Source: Pseudomonadota bacterium (GTDB lineage Bacteria > Bdellovibrionota > Bacteriovoracia > Bacteriovoracales > Bacteriovoracaceae). Taken from it: a DNA stretch of 11,659 nucleotides. The stretch is taken from assembly GCA_021299675.1 (NCBI GenBank), contig JAJTIF010000100.1:1-11659 (forward strand), given 5' to 3'. Positions within the stretch are counted from its first letter, which is position 1; every line of letters begins with the position of its first letter. The translations under genes and the position numbers were made by a program. Shown piece by piece: positions 1 through 5,970 of the stretch. The notes beneath the pieces are model-generated. The model made no database searches. It was not told the origin of the DNA and saw nothing but the letters and a program-made list of their open reading frames with translations.

Positions 1-765
1 CACACCCTTCGAGTGGCCATGGGCGGTGTCGATGACGATCGCGTCTACGTTGGCCTTAATCAGGTGTTGGGCGCGCTCGATTTCTTTTGCGCCGACGCCG
101 ATGGCTGCAGCCACACGTAAGCGGCCGAGGGCATCTTTATTTGAGTACGGGTGTTGGATAGTTTTTTCAATATCACTGATGGTGATCAAGCCGCGCAGGC
201 GGTTTTCAGAATCAACCACGGGAAGTTTTTCGATGCGATGTTCTTGCAAAAGTTTTTTGGCAGCTTCGAACCCCGTCCCTTCTAGTGTGGTGATGAGATC
301 TTTAGACATGACGTCTTTGACTTTCAAAGAAGAGTCCGTCTGGAAGCGCAAGTCACGATTGGTAATCATACCGAGCAACTTTCTGCTCGCATCCACCACC
401 GGAAAGCCTGAGATCTTGTGCTGCTTGATCATTTCAAAAATAGAAGCGAGGGTTTGATCAGGACTGGCCGTAAAAGGATCGAGCACCATCCCCGATTCGT
501 ACTTCTTCACTTTTATCACTTCTTGCGCCTGATCTTCGGGATTCATGTTTTTGTGAATCACCCCTAAGCCACCTTCCTGGGCCATGACGATCGCCGTGCG
601 AGACTCAGTCACGGTATCCATCGCCGAGGAGACGATCGGTAGATTCACGGTGATGTTGCGGGAGAAGCGAGACTTGAGATCCACGTCAGAAGGAAGGACC
701 TCTGAGTAACCAGGAACCAAGAGGACGTCGTCGTAAGTGAGGGCTTCGGTTTCGGAATAAAACAT
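1..765 (-). CDS. guaB: IMP dehydrogenase, partial (3' end beyond left edge)
   Basis: Inosine-5'-monophosphate dehydrogenase oxidises IMP to XMP with NAD+, the committed cytoplasmic step of guanine nucleotide synthesis. I translated 255 codons without a stop up to the window edge. The N-terminal barrel begins with YDDVLLVPGYS (residues 11-21), followed by the SSAMDTVTE segment (46-54) and GGLGVIHKNM (65-74). Two CBS repeats occupy about 93-145 (SGFPVVD, ITNRD) and 153-205 (EKLPVVD, ITISD). The barrel resumes with AAIGVG and DTAHGHS (246-252). The catalytic Cys loop lies beyond the edge and cannot be checked. The start is ATG at 765, with AAGG at 777-774 eight bases upstream. An ATG at 772 is in another frame and does not encode this protein. 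The family is normally about 485-490 residues, so roughly half is present. The gene follows the response regulator by 69 bases on the same strand. Confidence 0.97.
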   Translation of the reverse strand, partial: MFYSETEALTYDDVLLVPGYSEVLPSDVDLKSRFSRNITVNLPIVSSAMDTVTESRTAIVMAQEGGLGVIHKNMNPEDQAQEVIKVKKYESGMVLDPFTASPDQTLASIFEMIKQHKISGFPVVDASRKLLGMITNRDLRFQTDSSLKVKDVMSKDLITTLEGTGFEAAKKLLQEHRIEKLPVVDSENRLRGLITISDIEKTIQHPYSNKDALGRLRVAAAIGVGAKEIERAQHLIKANVDAIVIDTAHGHSKGV

Positions 766-797
766 ATTGCATACCTTGAAAGGGGATATGCATTGAA

Positions 798-826
798 GTT
801 ATGAACCGATGAATGAAATTTAGCAA
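798..826 (-). promoter_or_regulatory. Candidate guaB promoter
   Basis: Reading the minus strand, TTGCTA (826-821) is followed after 17 bases by CATAAC (803-798). Each hexamer matches four of six sigma-70 consensus bases with ideal spacing. Initiation near 791 would give a leader of about 26 bases containing the AAGG ribosome site. The element lies wholly in the 69-base gap before guaB. It is weak, and read-through from the response-regulator gene is also possible. Confidence 0.35.
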
Positions 827-834
827 GCGAAAGA

Positions 835-1497
835 CTAGATTCTGAGCACGTAACCTAAGTTTTTGAGAGTTTTTACATGGTTTGAAAAAGGCTTGAGCTT
901 ACGCCTGAGGTTAGAAAAGTGAGTATCGAGGTTATTGACCTCTACGTGGACATCTTTCCAGAGCATAACGATGAGGTCATCCTTATGAATCACACGATTG
1001 GGGTTTTGCGCTAAAACCAAGAGCAGTTGATACTCCTTGGGAGTTAACTTCACCGGCTGGCCGCTCATTAAGACTTGATGAGCATCCAAGTCGATCACCA
1101 CGTCTTTAAACTGAATCGTCTTATTAAGTTGTAAGTTCTTTTTCGTGAGAAGTACGCGATTTCGAACACGTGCAACGAGTTCCTCAATTTCTACCGGCTT
1201 GGTGATGAAATCATCAGCACCCATTTCCAAGCCCTTAAGTTTCGAAACCAAAGTTCCATCTCCTGTTAAAAACAGGATTGGCACCTGACTCTTCACTCGT
1301 CTAATCTCTTCATAGATCTGAAATCCACTCTTATCGGGAATATGTAGATCTAGAAGAATGGCATCGGTGTGATTGAGTTTGATGAAATCAACTGCTTTCT
1401 CCGGATCGCTAAATGTCTCACACAATAAATGATCCTCTAGAGCCGTTTTGTAGGTCTCTAGGACATCCTTATTGTCATCAATGATGGTCACGTGCAT
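835..1497 (-). CDS. OmpR/PhoB-family response regulator
   Basis: A 220-residue two-domain response regulator, presumably a phosphorylation-dependent transcription factor. The receiver domain covers about 1-115 and has every expected active-site residue: the acidic pair D7-D8, the phospho-acceptor D50 in ILLDLHIPD, T78 in FLTGD, and K100 in the KP motif. The winged-helix effector domain (about 128-220) shows LTPKEYQLLLVLAQNP, the recognition-helix region VNNLDTHFSNLRRKL and the terminal NLGYVLRI hairpin. The ATG at 1497 has a good AGGAG (1510-1506) eight bases upstream. No histidine kinase is encoded in this window, so the partner is unknown. It lies downstream of a TPR gene and a FecR-like gene on the same strand, after a 161-base gap with a possible hairpin. 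Its targets cannot be named from sequence; neighbouring envelope genes are only a guess. Confidence 0.95.
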   Translation of the reverse strand: MHVTIIDDNKDVLETYKTALEDHLLCETFSDPEKAVDFIKLNHTDAILLDLHIPDKSGFQIYEEIRRVKSQVPILFLTGDGTLVSKLKGLEMGADDFITKPVEIEELVARVRNRVLLTKKNLQLNKTIQFKDVVIDLDAHQVLMSGQPVKLTPKEYQLLLVLAQNPNRVIHKDDLIVMLWKDVHVEVNNLDTHFSNLRRKLKPFSNHVKTLKNLGYVLRI

Positions 1498-1505
1498 TTA
1501 ACGGG

Positions 1506-1510
1506 CTCCT
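1506..1510 (-). promoter_or_regulatory. Ribosome binding site of the response regulator
   Basis: AGGAG on the minus strand lies eight bases before the ATG at 1497. It supports that start and independent translation initiation after the 161-base gap. Confidence 0.7.
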
Positions 1511-1585
1511 CGTTCAGGGCTCAGTCTATACAAGTTTACTCTATACCGTTAACTGAAGTTATCTTTAGAAAAGAAGTTTTTTAAC

Positions 1586-1625
1586 GCAGCCCAGCAAGCC
1601 ATAGAATTCATTGGCTTTTGGCTGC
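1586..1625 (-). terminator. Two-part inverted repeat, possible terminator after the FecR-like gene
   Basis: Nested arms pair perfectly: GCAGCC with GGCTGC outside (1625-1620 and 1591-1586), and AAGCCA with TGGCTT inside (1617-1612 and 1601-1596). Small asymmetric internal loops and a ten-base loop containing GAATTC lie between them. On the minus strand the sequence that follows is GTTAAAAAACTTCTTTTC, so the T-tract is displaced from the stem and not classical. On the plus strand a run of seven or more T lies about eleven bases after the stem, but no plus gene ends here. It is either a weak terminator separating the FecR-like gene from the response regulator, or an RNA structure in the regulator's leader. 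Confidence 0.4.
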
Positions 1626-1658
1626 AATCTTTAGATGTTTTTTTAAAAAAGGGGTTGA

Positions 1659-2690
1659 TCAGTAGCCTTTAAGATCGTCAATTAAACGTTGCACTTCAGG
1701 GGAATGCTTGTGCTGCTGGCCTTGCTGGTACTGATATGACTTCAGAAATTCCGATAGGTTAGCATCATTTTTCAATGGTGCCGAGGGTTTAGGAACAATC
1801 GAAGCCATCTTTCTGGCTGGTGCCGCATGAAGAGCCGAACGAGTACTCAAAGGCCCTAGCCCGATGACACGAACTCTGGCCCCCTCAAACTTAGAGGCTG
1901 ACTTGGCTCTTTGGGTTTTCTTGAGGTAGTACTTTTGGGCGGTATCCACAGAGGCGACTTTTCTTTCTACAAAATTTGATTTGATGTGCTTAACGGCAGG
2001 CTTGCTGGCTTCAGAGGCTCCGATGGAAGCAATCTCACGGCCAATGTCAGCTTTCTTTTGAGCCGTGGCCACACTTGTATCAAGGGCTTCAACGCCGGGG
2101 AACATTTTTAATGTACTCTCAAGCGAGGCAAAGCCAAGTTGAGTGGGGGTGCGAGGATACCCCTCGTCATAGTCTTCGTGTGCCGTGGTGAAGTGGCCTG
2201 CTAAAATCCCATAGCGCAGCTCTGGCTTCTTGGGACTGGCTGCGTTCACTTCTCCGGAGATGACTGTGAGTTGAGTCTTCTTTGTATCTGATGAGTAGCT
2301 TGCTACGAACTCACCTTTGAACGATTGCATGTGCATGTTCGCTGTCGACAAGTTGAAAGCTTTAGAAAATGGTGTCGCCTGAGACCACACACTTCCGGTG
2401 AGGAGCGTGGCTTCGTGGTGATTAAAAATTAAACTTGAGCCTCCGGCTAGATGCAGACGGCGCTCATTGAAATCCCCCACTGTCACTTGCGCCTGATCCG
2501 GCACAATGATCTGAGAGGACTGATGCACGTCCATTCCGTCTTTGAGTGTGATGGTTCGGCCATCATGAGTCATGAAGGCTGTGCCTTTCACCTTATGGAT
2601 CTTTCCGACGAGTCTCGCTTGAGCCCCCACCGTAAAGAGAACCAATAAAAGGAAGAGACTACTTTTTGTTTTTGTGATTGATGTCTTCAT
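1659..2690 (-). CDS. Secreted FecR-like domain protein
   Basis: A 343-residue exported protein. A basic start and hydrophobic core (SLFLLLVLFTVGAQA) end in an AQA signal-peptidase site after residue 25, predicting a periplasmic mature form. Residues about 28-150 resemble the FecR beta-domain: a VKGTAF strand, a repeating strand-turn pattern (DGRTITLKDGMDV, QIIVPDQAQVTVGD, RRLHLAGGSSLIF), then TLLTGSVW and LTVISGEVNA. The remainder is Lys/Ala/Ser-rich and probably low in structure, ending in a short amphipathic SPEVQRLIDDLKGY segment. Classical FecR proteins are anti-sigma regulators next to an ECF sigma factor; none is present here, and this protein is secreted rather than anchored. The start at 2690 is required for the signal peptide, since the next Met is residue 40. 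It overlaps the end of the TPR gene by 32 bases and has only a weak ribosome site, so translational coupling is likely. Its function is unknown beyond a periplasmic or envelope role. Confidence 0.8.
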   Translation of the reverse strand: MKTSITKTKSSLFLLLVLFTVGAQARLVGKIHKVKGTAFMTHDGRTITLKDGMDVHQSSQIIVPDQAQVTVGDFNERRLHLAGGSSLIFNHHEATLLTGSVWSQATPFSKAFNLSTANMHMQSFKGEFVASYSSDTKKTQLTVISGEVNAASPKKPELRYGILAGHFTTAHEDYDEGYPRTPTQLGFASLESTLKMFPGVEALDTSVATAQKKADIGREIASIGASEASKPAVKHIKSNFVERKVASVDTAQKYYLKKTQRAKSASKFEGARVRVIGLGPLSTRSALHAAPARKMASIVPKPSAPLKNDANLSEFLKSYQYQQGQQHKHSPEVQRLIDDLKGY

Positions 2691-3363
2691 AGTATTTACT
2701 CAATATTTTCCATTCTTCGGTATTACGATATTTAGTTCTAAATTCTTCAACGGTACTGGCAAACTTACGATGATTTCCACTGTTGTACTCAGACATCGCC
2801 ATCCACAGCTTCGCCCCTCTGTAGAAGTTCGACTTCGGGTACTTCGCCACGAGGCTTGAGAAATGCTTGATGGCGTGCGTGTGCTTCTTGGCTTCATAAG
2901 ACGCAATGCCCGCGCCGAAATATGTTTTGTCATCAATAATTTTGTGTTCAGGAAAGCGTTTCAAGAGCTCGTTGTAGAACTGCGCAGACTTTTCATACTT
3001 CTTGAAGTGGAGCTCTTTCTCCGCTACGCCAAGAAGTTTTTCTGGCGACCACTGGTAGATCTCGAACTGTACGAGATCCTGTGAATCTTTTTCTGTGACA
3101 CTCGCGATCGATCGCTCTGGTTTCTGGTTAGCGCGAGCCATGAGAGCATTTCTTTCGACCTCGATCTCGGCGACCTTGTGCTCAAGCACTCCGACCTTTG
3201 CTTTTAAAAGACCATTTTCTTGGGTCAGTTTAAGAGAGGTGGATTCAAGCTTCCAGGTCTGGGCGATTTTATCGGAGAAAGACCAATCCATACGGCCCCA
3301 GTTCCACGCGACCACCACCCAAGTGGTAGAAAGAATGAGCCAGGTAAAAAATGTTTTCGACAT
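2659..3363 (-). CDS. Membrane-anchored coiled-coil/TPR protein (CpoB/YbgF-like architecture)
   Basis: A 234-residue protein. It has one N-terminal hydrophobic segment (about 4-21, FFTWLILSTTWVVVAW) without a clear cleavage site, so probably an inner-membrane anchor facing the periplasm. A predicted coiled coil follows (about 36-77, heptad-like LKLTQENGLLKAKVGVLEHK). Tandem tetratricopeptide-type helices then cover about 108-225, with repeat signatures AEKELHFKKYEKSAQFYNEL, GAGIASYEAKKHTHAIKHFS and AMSEYNSGNHRKFASTVEEF. The order anchor, coiled coil, TPR recalls CpoB/YbgF of the Tol-Pal system, but no tol or pal gene is in the window, so I do not assign that name. The ATG at 3363 has AAGGGA (3377-3372) eight bases upstream. 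The gene is first of a pair with the FecR-like gene and overlaps it by 32 bases, suggesting the two products work together as an envelope scaffold or sensor. Confidence 0.85.
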   Translation of the reverse strand: MSKTFFTWLILSTTWVVVAWNWGRMDWSFSDKIAQTWKLESTSLKLTQENGLLKAKVGVLEHKVAEIEVERNALMARANQKPERSIASVTEKDSQDLVQFEIYQWSPEKLLGVAEKELHFKKYEKSAQFYNELLKRFPEHKIIDDKTYFGAGIASYEAKKHTHAIKHFSSLVAKYPKSNFYRGAKLWMAMSEYNSGNHRKFASTVEEFRTKYRNTEEWKILSKYYEDINHKNKK

Positions 3364-3423
3364 AGTTCAGGTCCCTTAGAAGTTGGACTTAGTTGATCTC
3401 CTATCGGCTGAGGGGGGTAAAAA

Positions 3424-3445
3424 CTTGAGCCATTTTTTACTCAAG
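3424..3445 (-). repeat. Inverted repeat in the divergent gap, terminator-like on the minus strand
   Basis: CTTGAG (3424-3429) and CTCAAG (3440-3445) are perfect six-base arms around a ten-base A/T-rich loop. On the minus strand the stem is followed directly by five T (3423-3419), as in a short intrinsic terminator; on the plus strand it is not. It sits between two divergent genes, where it could stop antisense transcription entering from 3921-4556 or serve as an operator. The stem is short and only half G/C. Confidence 0.35.
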
Positions 3446-3475
3446 AATAGGCGGGAAAGGGTCGATAAAGATTAT

Positions 3476-3482
3476 AAGGGGA
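3476..3482 (+). promoter_or_regulatory. Ribosome binding site deciding the start at 3491
   Basis: AAGGGGA lies eight bases before the ATG at 3491, immediately ahead of a signal-peptide-like N-terminus. It argues against the upstream in-frame ATG at 3383, which would add 36 hydrophilic residues in front of the signal peptide. Confidence 0.7.
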
Positions 3483-3490
3483 ACCTTTTT

Positions 3491-3919
3491 ATGAAATCAG
3501 TGATTTATGTTCTTATACTCTCAACTCTGACTCTAACCAGCGCTCTCGCGCGAGGCCCAGCGGTCGAGGATTTTGTGGGAGTAGACATTGAGCAGCCCGA
3601 CCTCACCCCCGCCGGAACCCATGCCTTGTTTAATTTCGAGCAAGAACTCACAGAAGTTAAAGCAGATCAAGCGCCCACTCAAGCCGTGATCACTAAAACA
3701 GAATTGAAAGCGGCTTCTGCCGCCAGTGAGACGAGCCCCTGGTCGCAGTGGTTAGGGATTATTGTTATCCTTGCACTTCCCGTCGTTACTTGGTCTCTGA
3801 CCATGAGACATCTTAATAAGCGCACGGAAGAAGTCTTGCCTGATAACGTGGCGATCTTTCCAGTTAAGGCGAAAGAAAAAGCCCCAGCTGCAAATGACGA
3901 TATCAAGAAAGCCAGTTAA
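3491..3919 (+). CDS. Small exported single-span membrane protein, unknown function
   Basis: I do not recognise a family. The 142-residue product begins with a signal peptide (MKSVIYVLIL, core through residue 18, cleavage likely after ALA at 20). An acidic, Thr/Ala-rich periplasmic stretch (21-85) follows, then one transmembrane helix (about 87-105, WLGIIVILALPVVTWSL), a basic MRHLNKR stop-transfer boundary and a Lys/Ala-rich cytoplasmic tail. The predicted topology is N-terminus outside and C-terminus inside. The start at 3491 is chosen for its strong ribosome site and signal peptide over the upstream ATG at 3383. It is divergent from the TPR/FecR pair across about 127 bases and convergent with 3921-4556, with a single base between stop codons. 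A role at the envelope alongside its secreted neighbours is plausible but unproven. Confidence 0.8.
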   Translation: MKSVIYVLILSTLTLTSALARGPAVEDFVGVDIEQPDLTPAGTHALFNFEQELTEVKADQAPTQAVITKTELKAASAASETSPWSQWLGIIVILALPVVTWSLTMRHLNKRTEEVLPDNVAIFPVKAKEKAPAANDDIKKAS

Positions 3920-3920
3920 A

Positions 3921-4556
3921 CTAGAGTTCTTGCCACAGGCCTGAGTTTTGGTACTGCCAGACGGACTGGCTACTGTTGAAATTCACAAACACTTCCTTGG
4001 CGCCATCTTTATTAAGATCCATGACGTTTATGGCATACTTGCGACGCCAGTATTGATCCCGGGGCGCTTCGTACTCATGCCAGTACTGAGGACCTTTCTG
4101 AAAAGAAAATTTACTCATGTCAGCTTTAGCAAAGGTCACAAAATACAACCGGGCCGTCGCCTCAAAACGTTGGGACTCAGTCTTACCCTCATAGAAATGA
4201 ATCAAAAGGCTACGGACCTTATCAGACACGTCAATCAGCCGCAGGCGGTAGATCTTTGAATCCATCCCGACCCCGGTCAAAGTACCTCTAAACAAGAGTG
4301 ATTTGTCATGGGAGTAAATCTCCACCACACTCATCCCATCCACCAGCTGAACGGTGAGGCTCTCGTTTTTACCGTCGCTATTGAGATCAAACTCGTAGCG
4401 GGGAGTGCTGAAAACCCATTTTGCCACCCCTGGCTCTTTCTTTTGCTCTCGAGTTAATTCACCCGTCACCAATTTTCGCCAAAAACGCTCATCCTGGGCC
4501 ATTGCAGGATTCACAAAAAACATAATCATCGATAGGCTGAGAATGAAAAAGCGCAT
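3921..4556 (-). CDS. Secreted protein with two DxNxDG (VCBS/FG-GAP-like) loops
   Basis: A 211-residue predicted periplasmic protein. The signal peptide MRFFILSLSMIMFFVNPAMA ends at an AMA cleavage site after residue 20. Two acidic loops, FDLNSDGKNESL (from D57) and MDLNKDGAKEVF (from D180), match the DxNxDGxxE pattern of calcium-binding loops in VCBS, FG-GAP and EF-hand-like repeats. Each is followed by a beta-strand-like segment. The middle is rich in alternating hydrophobic and aromatic residues, as in a beta-sandwich or incomplete propeller. No enzyme motif is visible. The frame is open up to a TTG at 4592, but the ATG at 4556 starts a clean signal peptide and avoids overlapping the divergent gene, so I prefer it. 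There is no Shine-Dalgarno before it; a -10-like TATGAT six bases upstream suggests a leaderless message. Calcium binding is inferred only from the loop pattern. Confidence 0.8.
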   Translation of the reverse strand: MRFFILSLSMIMFFVNPAMAQDERFWRKLVTGELTREQKKEPGVAKWVFSTPRYEFDLNSDGKNESLTVQLVDGMSVVEIYSHDKSLLFRGTLTGVGMDSKIYRLRLIDVSDKVRSLLIHFYEGKTESQRFEATARLYFVTFAKADMSKFSFQKGPQYWHEYEAPRDQYWRRKYAINVMDLNKDGAKEVFVNFNSSQSVWQYQNSGLWQEL

Positions 4557-4562
4557 ATATTT

Positions 4563-4592
4563 ATCATACTGCGCCAAGGAGACTTCATGCAA
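4563..4592 (-). promoter_or_regulatory. Candidate promoter giving a leaderless mRNA for 3921-4556
   Basis: On the minus strand TTGCAT (4592-4587) and TATGAT (4568-4563) are separated by 18 bases. Six bases (AAATAT) then precede the ATG at 4556, so the expected transcription start is the A of the start codon. There is no ribosome site between. The -35 hexamer is also the start-codon region of the divergent gene at 4587, so initiation on the two strands would interfere. Confidence 0.45.
4576..4581 (+). promoter_or_regulatory. Ribosome binding site of the gene at 4587
   Basis: A full AAGGAG lies five bases before the ATG at 4587, supporting that start even though only 30 bases separate it from the divergent ATG at 4556. 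The promoter must then overlap or lie inside the neighbouring coding sequence; a TATATT at 4556-4561 is a possible -10 without a good -35. Confidence 0.65.
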
Positions 4593-5357
4593 CTTTCTCT
4601 CGGATTTATCCGTTCGAACTCACAAATCCTCATCAAACACCTCGACTGCGAGCAAAATAAACTTAGCGACATCTTAATCGACTCCACTGATCTCTCAGAT
4701 CACAGCCTCCAGGGACTCTTTATCTCTGAGTCTGAGCATTTCGAACAACTTTTAGGCATTCTCGAAAAAGAAAAGAAGTACTACCCCATCCTCGACGGAA
4801 AACTTCAAGGCATTACCTACTCCCTTTTTGAAGAAATGCCAGCGTTCCAGTTTAAGCAGTTGGCGGAAAAGGTGATTTCTCAGTGGAAAAGCCATCATAA
4901 CTTCCAGTCTCTGGAAGAGCTCTTTAGCTTCACCAGCCACATGCGTGTTCTCTGGCACAAAGACCGCATTAGCTTTCTCGAGGAATTGTGGTTTTACCTG
5001 AAAAACAATCTCGGTGCGATTGACCTCTCGATCGTCTTTAATGATGTGATTCAAGCAGAAGCCAAAAACGAAGAGGGCCAGAAAGAGCAGAAACCCAAAC
5101 TCACTCAGTCTCTACTGACGGGCACGAAAAAAGCTAATTTTGTCACTGGCGGAGGCAAGGAGCAGCTGCTCATGGACCGCTACCTCGATAAGTGGAACGA
5201 ACAATTTGAAGTCACGGAGTGGGACACCACTAAGGGTCGCTTCGTCGCCACCGTCATGATCGACAAGAGCCCGCTTATTATAATGGGCCACCTGACTCAG
5301 CTCGGTCAGTTTCAGCGCTCTTTACTCATGGGATTGTTTAAGGGAATACAGAGCTAA
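4587..5357 (+). CDS. Hypothetical cytoplasmic protein
   Basis: No recognisable family. The 256-residue product has no signal peptide or membrane span. Its N-terminal part (1-155) is helix-rich with many aromatic and charged residues. It includes FEQLLGILEKEKKYY, FQFKQLAEKVISQW and SFLEELWFYLKNNLG. A charged linker (about 158-172, AKNEEGQKEQKPK) leads to a C-terminal part with TGTKKANFVTGGGKEQLL, a WNEQFEVTEWDT segment and a hydrophobic strand (FVATVMID, PLIIMGHL). The Gly-rich TGGGKE is not a P-loop, because the GxxxxGK[ST] spacing is absent. The start codon has a strong AAGGAG. The gene is divergent from the secreted DxNxDG protein and convergent with the acetyltransferase gene, whose last 20 bases it overlaps on the opposite strand. 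Confidence 0.75.
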   Translation: MQLSLGFIRSNSQILIKHLDCEQNKLSDILIDSTDLSDHSLQGLFISESEHFEQLLGILEKEKKYYPILDGKLQGITYSLFEEMPAFQFKQLAEKVISQWKSHHNFQSLEELFSFTSHMRVLWHKDRISFLEELWFYLKNNLGAIDLSIVFNDVIQAEAKNEEGQKEQKPKLTQSLLTGTKKANFVTGGGKEQLLMDRYLDKWNEQFEVTEWDTTKGRFVATVMIDKSPLIIMGHLTQLGQFQRSLLMGLFKGIQS

Positions 5358-5970
5358 AATCGCTCAAATTCTTTTTCATCGCTAGGTCTAGCAAGTGCAG
5401 ATGGTAGCCATCTACGAACCCATGGTGGGCCTGCACAGAGAAAGGAAAACTTATCTCTGAACCCGTGACCTCAAAGGCCCCAAAAGCAAAACTCGGGATG
5501 TGCACGCGACGGGGATCGAAAATCGGGTGCTGAATGCTCGTGAACTTCATCCACGGAAGCGTTGTAATAAAAATATAATCAAACTTGCCCTGCTCATCGA
5601 CCAGAATTCGTGTCGCAGCTTCTGCTTCACCCTTCGACCTCAACGAGCGCTCTAAGAAAACCGGCCAGCTCGAGTCATAACTGAAGTTTGTAAAATTAAA
5701 ATTCTTCTGAGGATTGAGAACCGTGTAAGAGGGAGAGAGTGTGCTGACTTTCACCGGCTTCCCTTCTCCATCCAGGCGCCACATGAAAGCATCGATGTTC
5801 ATGAGCGAGCGGCAGAGATTGTAGATGAGCCACTGAAAGCGAGAGATTCCTAGCCGCTGGCAGTGGGGACTAAAATCGGCGAGCTTCAGCTCCCAGGTGA
5901 GGTTGAGATAGGGGGAATGAAACTTTGAGAAGAAATCAAAATACTGCTGTCGATCACTGGTCAGACTCAT
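5338..5970 (-). CDS. CatA-like (chloramphenicol acetyltransferase family) O-acetyltransferase
   Basis: A 210-residue cytoplasmic protein of the CAT fold, which transfers acetyl from acetyl-CoA to a hydroxyl and works as a trimer. Visible CAT landmarks are YFDFFSKFHSPYLNLTWEL near the N-terminus, SPSYTVLN (79-86), DYIFITTLPWMKFTSI (131-146) and the active-site QAHHGFVDGYH (180-190). By alignment to CAT(III), H183 is the general base His195, D187 is Asp199, S145 is Ser148 of the oxyanion pocket, and R7 may be the Asp199 salt-bridge partner. All catalytic positions are therefore kept. The N-terminus is about a dozen residues shorter than in classical CATs. It is the third gene of the murA operon: its ATG overlaps the HIT stop as ATGA, with AAGGG nine bases upstream. 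Its 3' end overlaps the convergent gene by 20 bases. The natural acceptor is unknown, and chloramphenicol resistance should not be assumed. Confidence 0.88.
   Translation of the reverse strand: MSLTSDRQQYFDFFSKFHSPYLNLTWELKLADFSPHCQRLGISRFQWLIYNLCRSLMNIDAFMWRLDGEGKPVKVSTLSPSYTVLNPQKNFNFTNFSYDSSWPVFLERSLRSKGEAEAATRILVDEQGKFDYIFITTLPWMKFTSIQHPIFDPRRVHIPSFAFGAFEVTGSEISFPFSVQAHHGFVDGYHLHLLDLAMKKNLSDFSSVFP

Noticed and set aside
26..457. Plus-strand open frame of 143 codons opposite guaB
   Set aside because: It lies antisense to an unambiguous IMP dehydrogenase frame, has a Ser/Arg-rich composition typical of a reverse-strand shadow, and has no credible domain.
2659..3363. Assignment of the TPR protein as CpoB/YbgF of the Tol-Pal system
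   Set aside because: The architecture fits, but no tol or pal gene is nearby and the N-terminus looks like an uncleaved anchor, so the name would be overreach.
3383..3490. N-terminal extension of the exported membrane protein from the ATG at 3383
   Set aside because: It would put 36 charged residues before a clear signal peptide; the ATG at 3491 has a strong AAGGGGA.
4557..4592. TTG start at 4592 for the secreted DxNxDG protein
   Set aside because: It would overlap the divergent start codon and place a charged stretch before the signal peptide; ATG at 4556 is cleaner.
5181..5200. P-loop NTPase in the hypothetical protein because of a TGGGKE sequence
   Set aside because: The spacing and the Ser/Thr after GK required for Walker A are absent, and no Walker B is seen.
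5338..5970. Antibiotic-resistance cassette containing a chloramphenicol acetyltransferase
   Set aside because: No transposase, integron site, repeat or compositional break; the gene is coupled to murA and a HIT gene and looks native.
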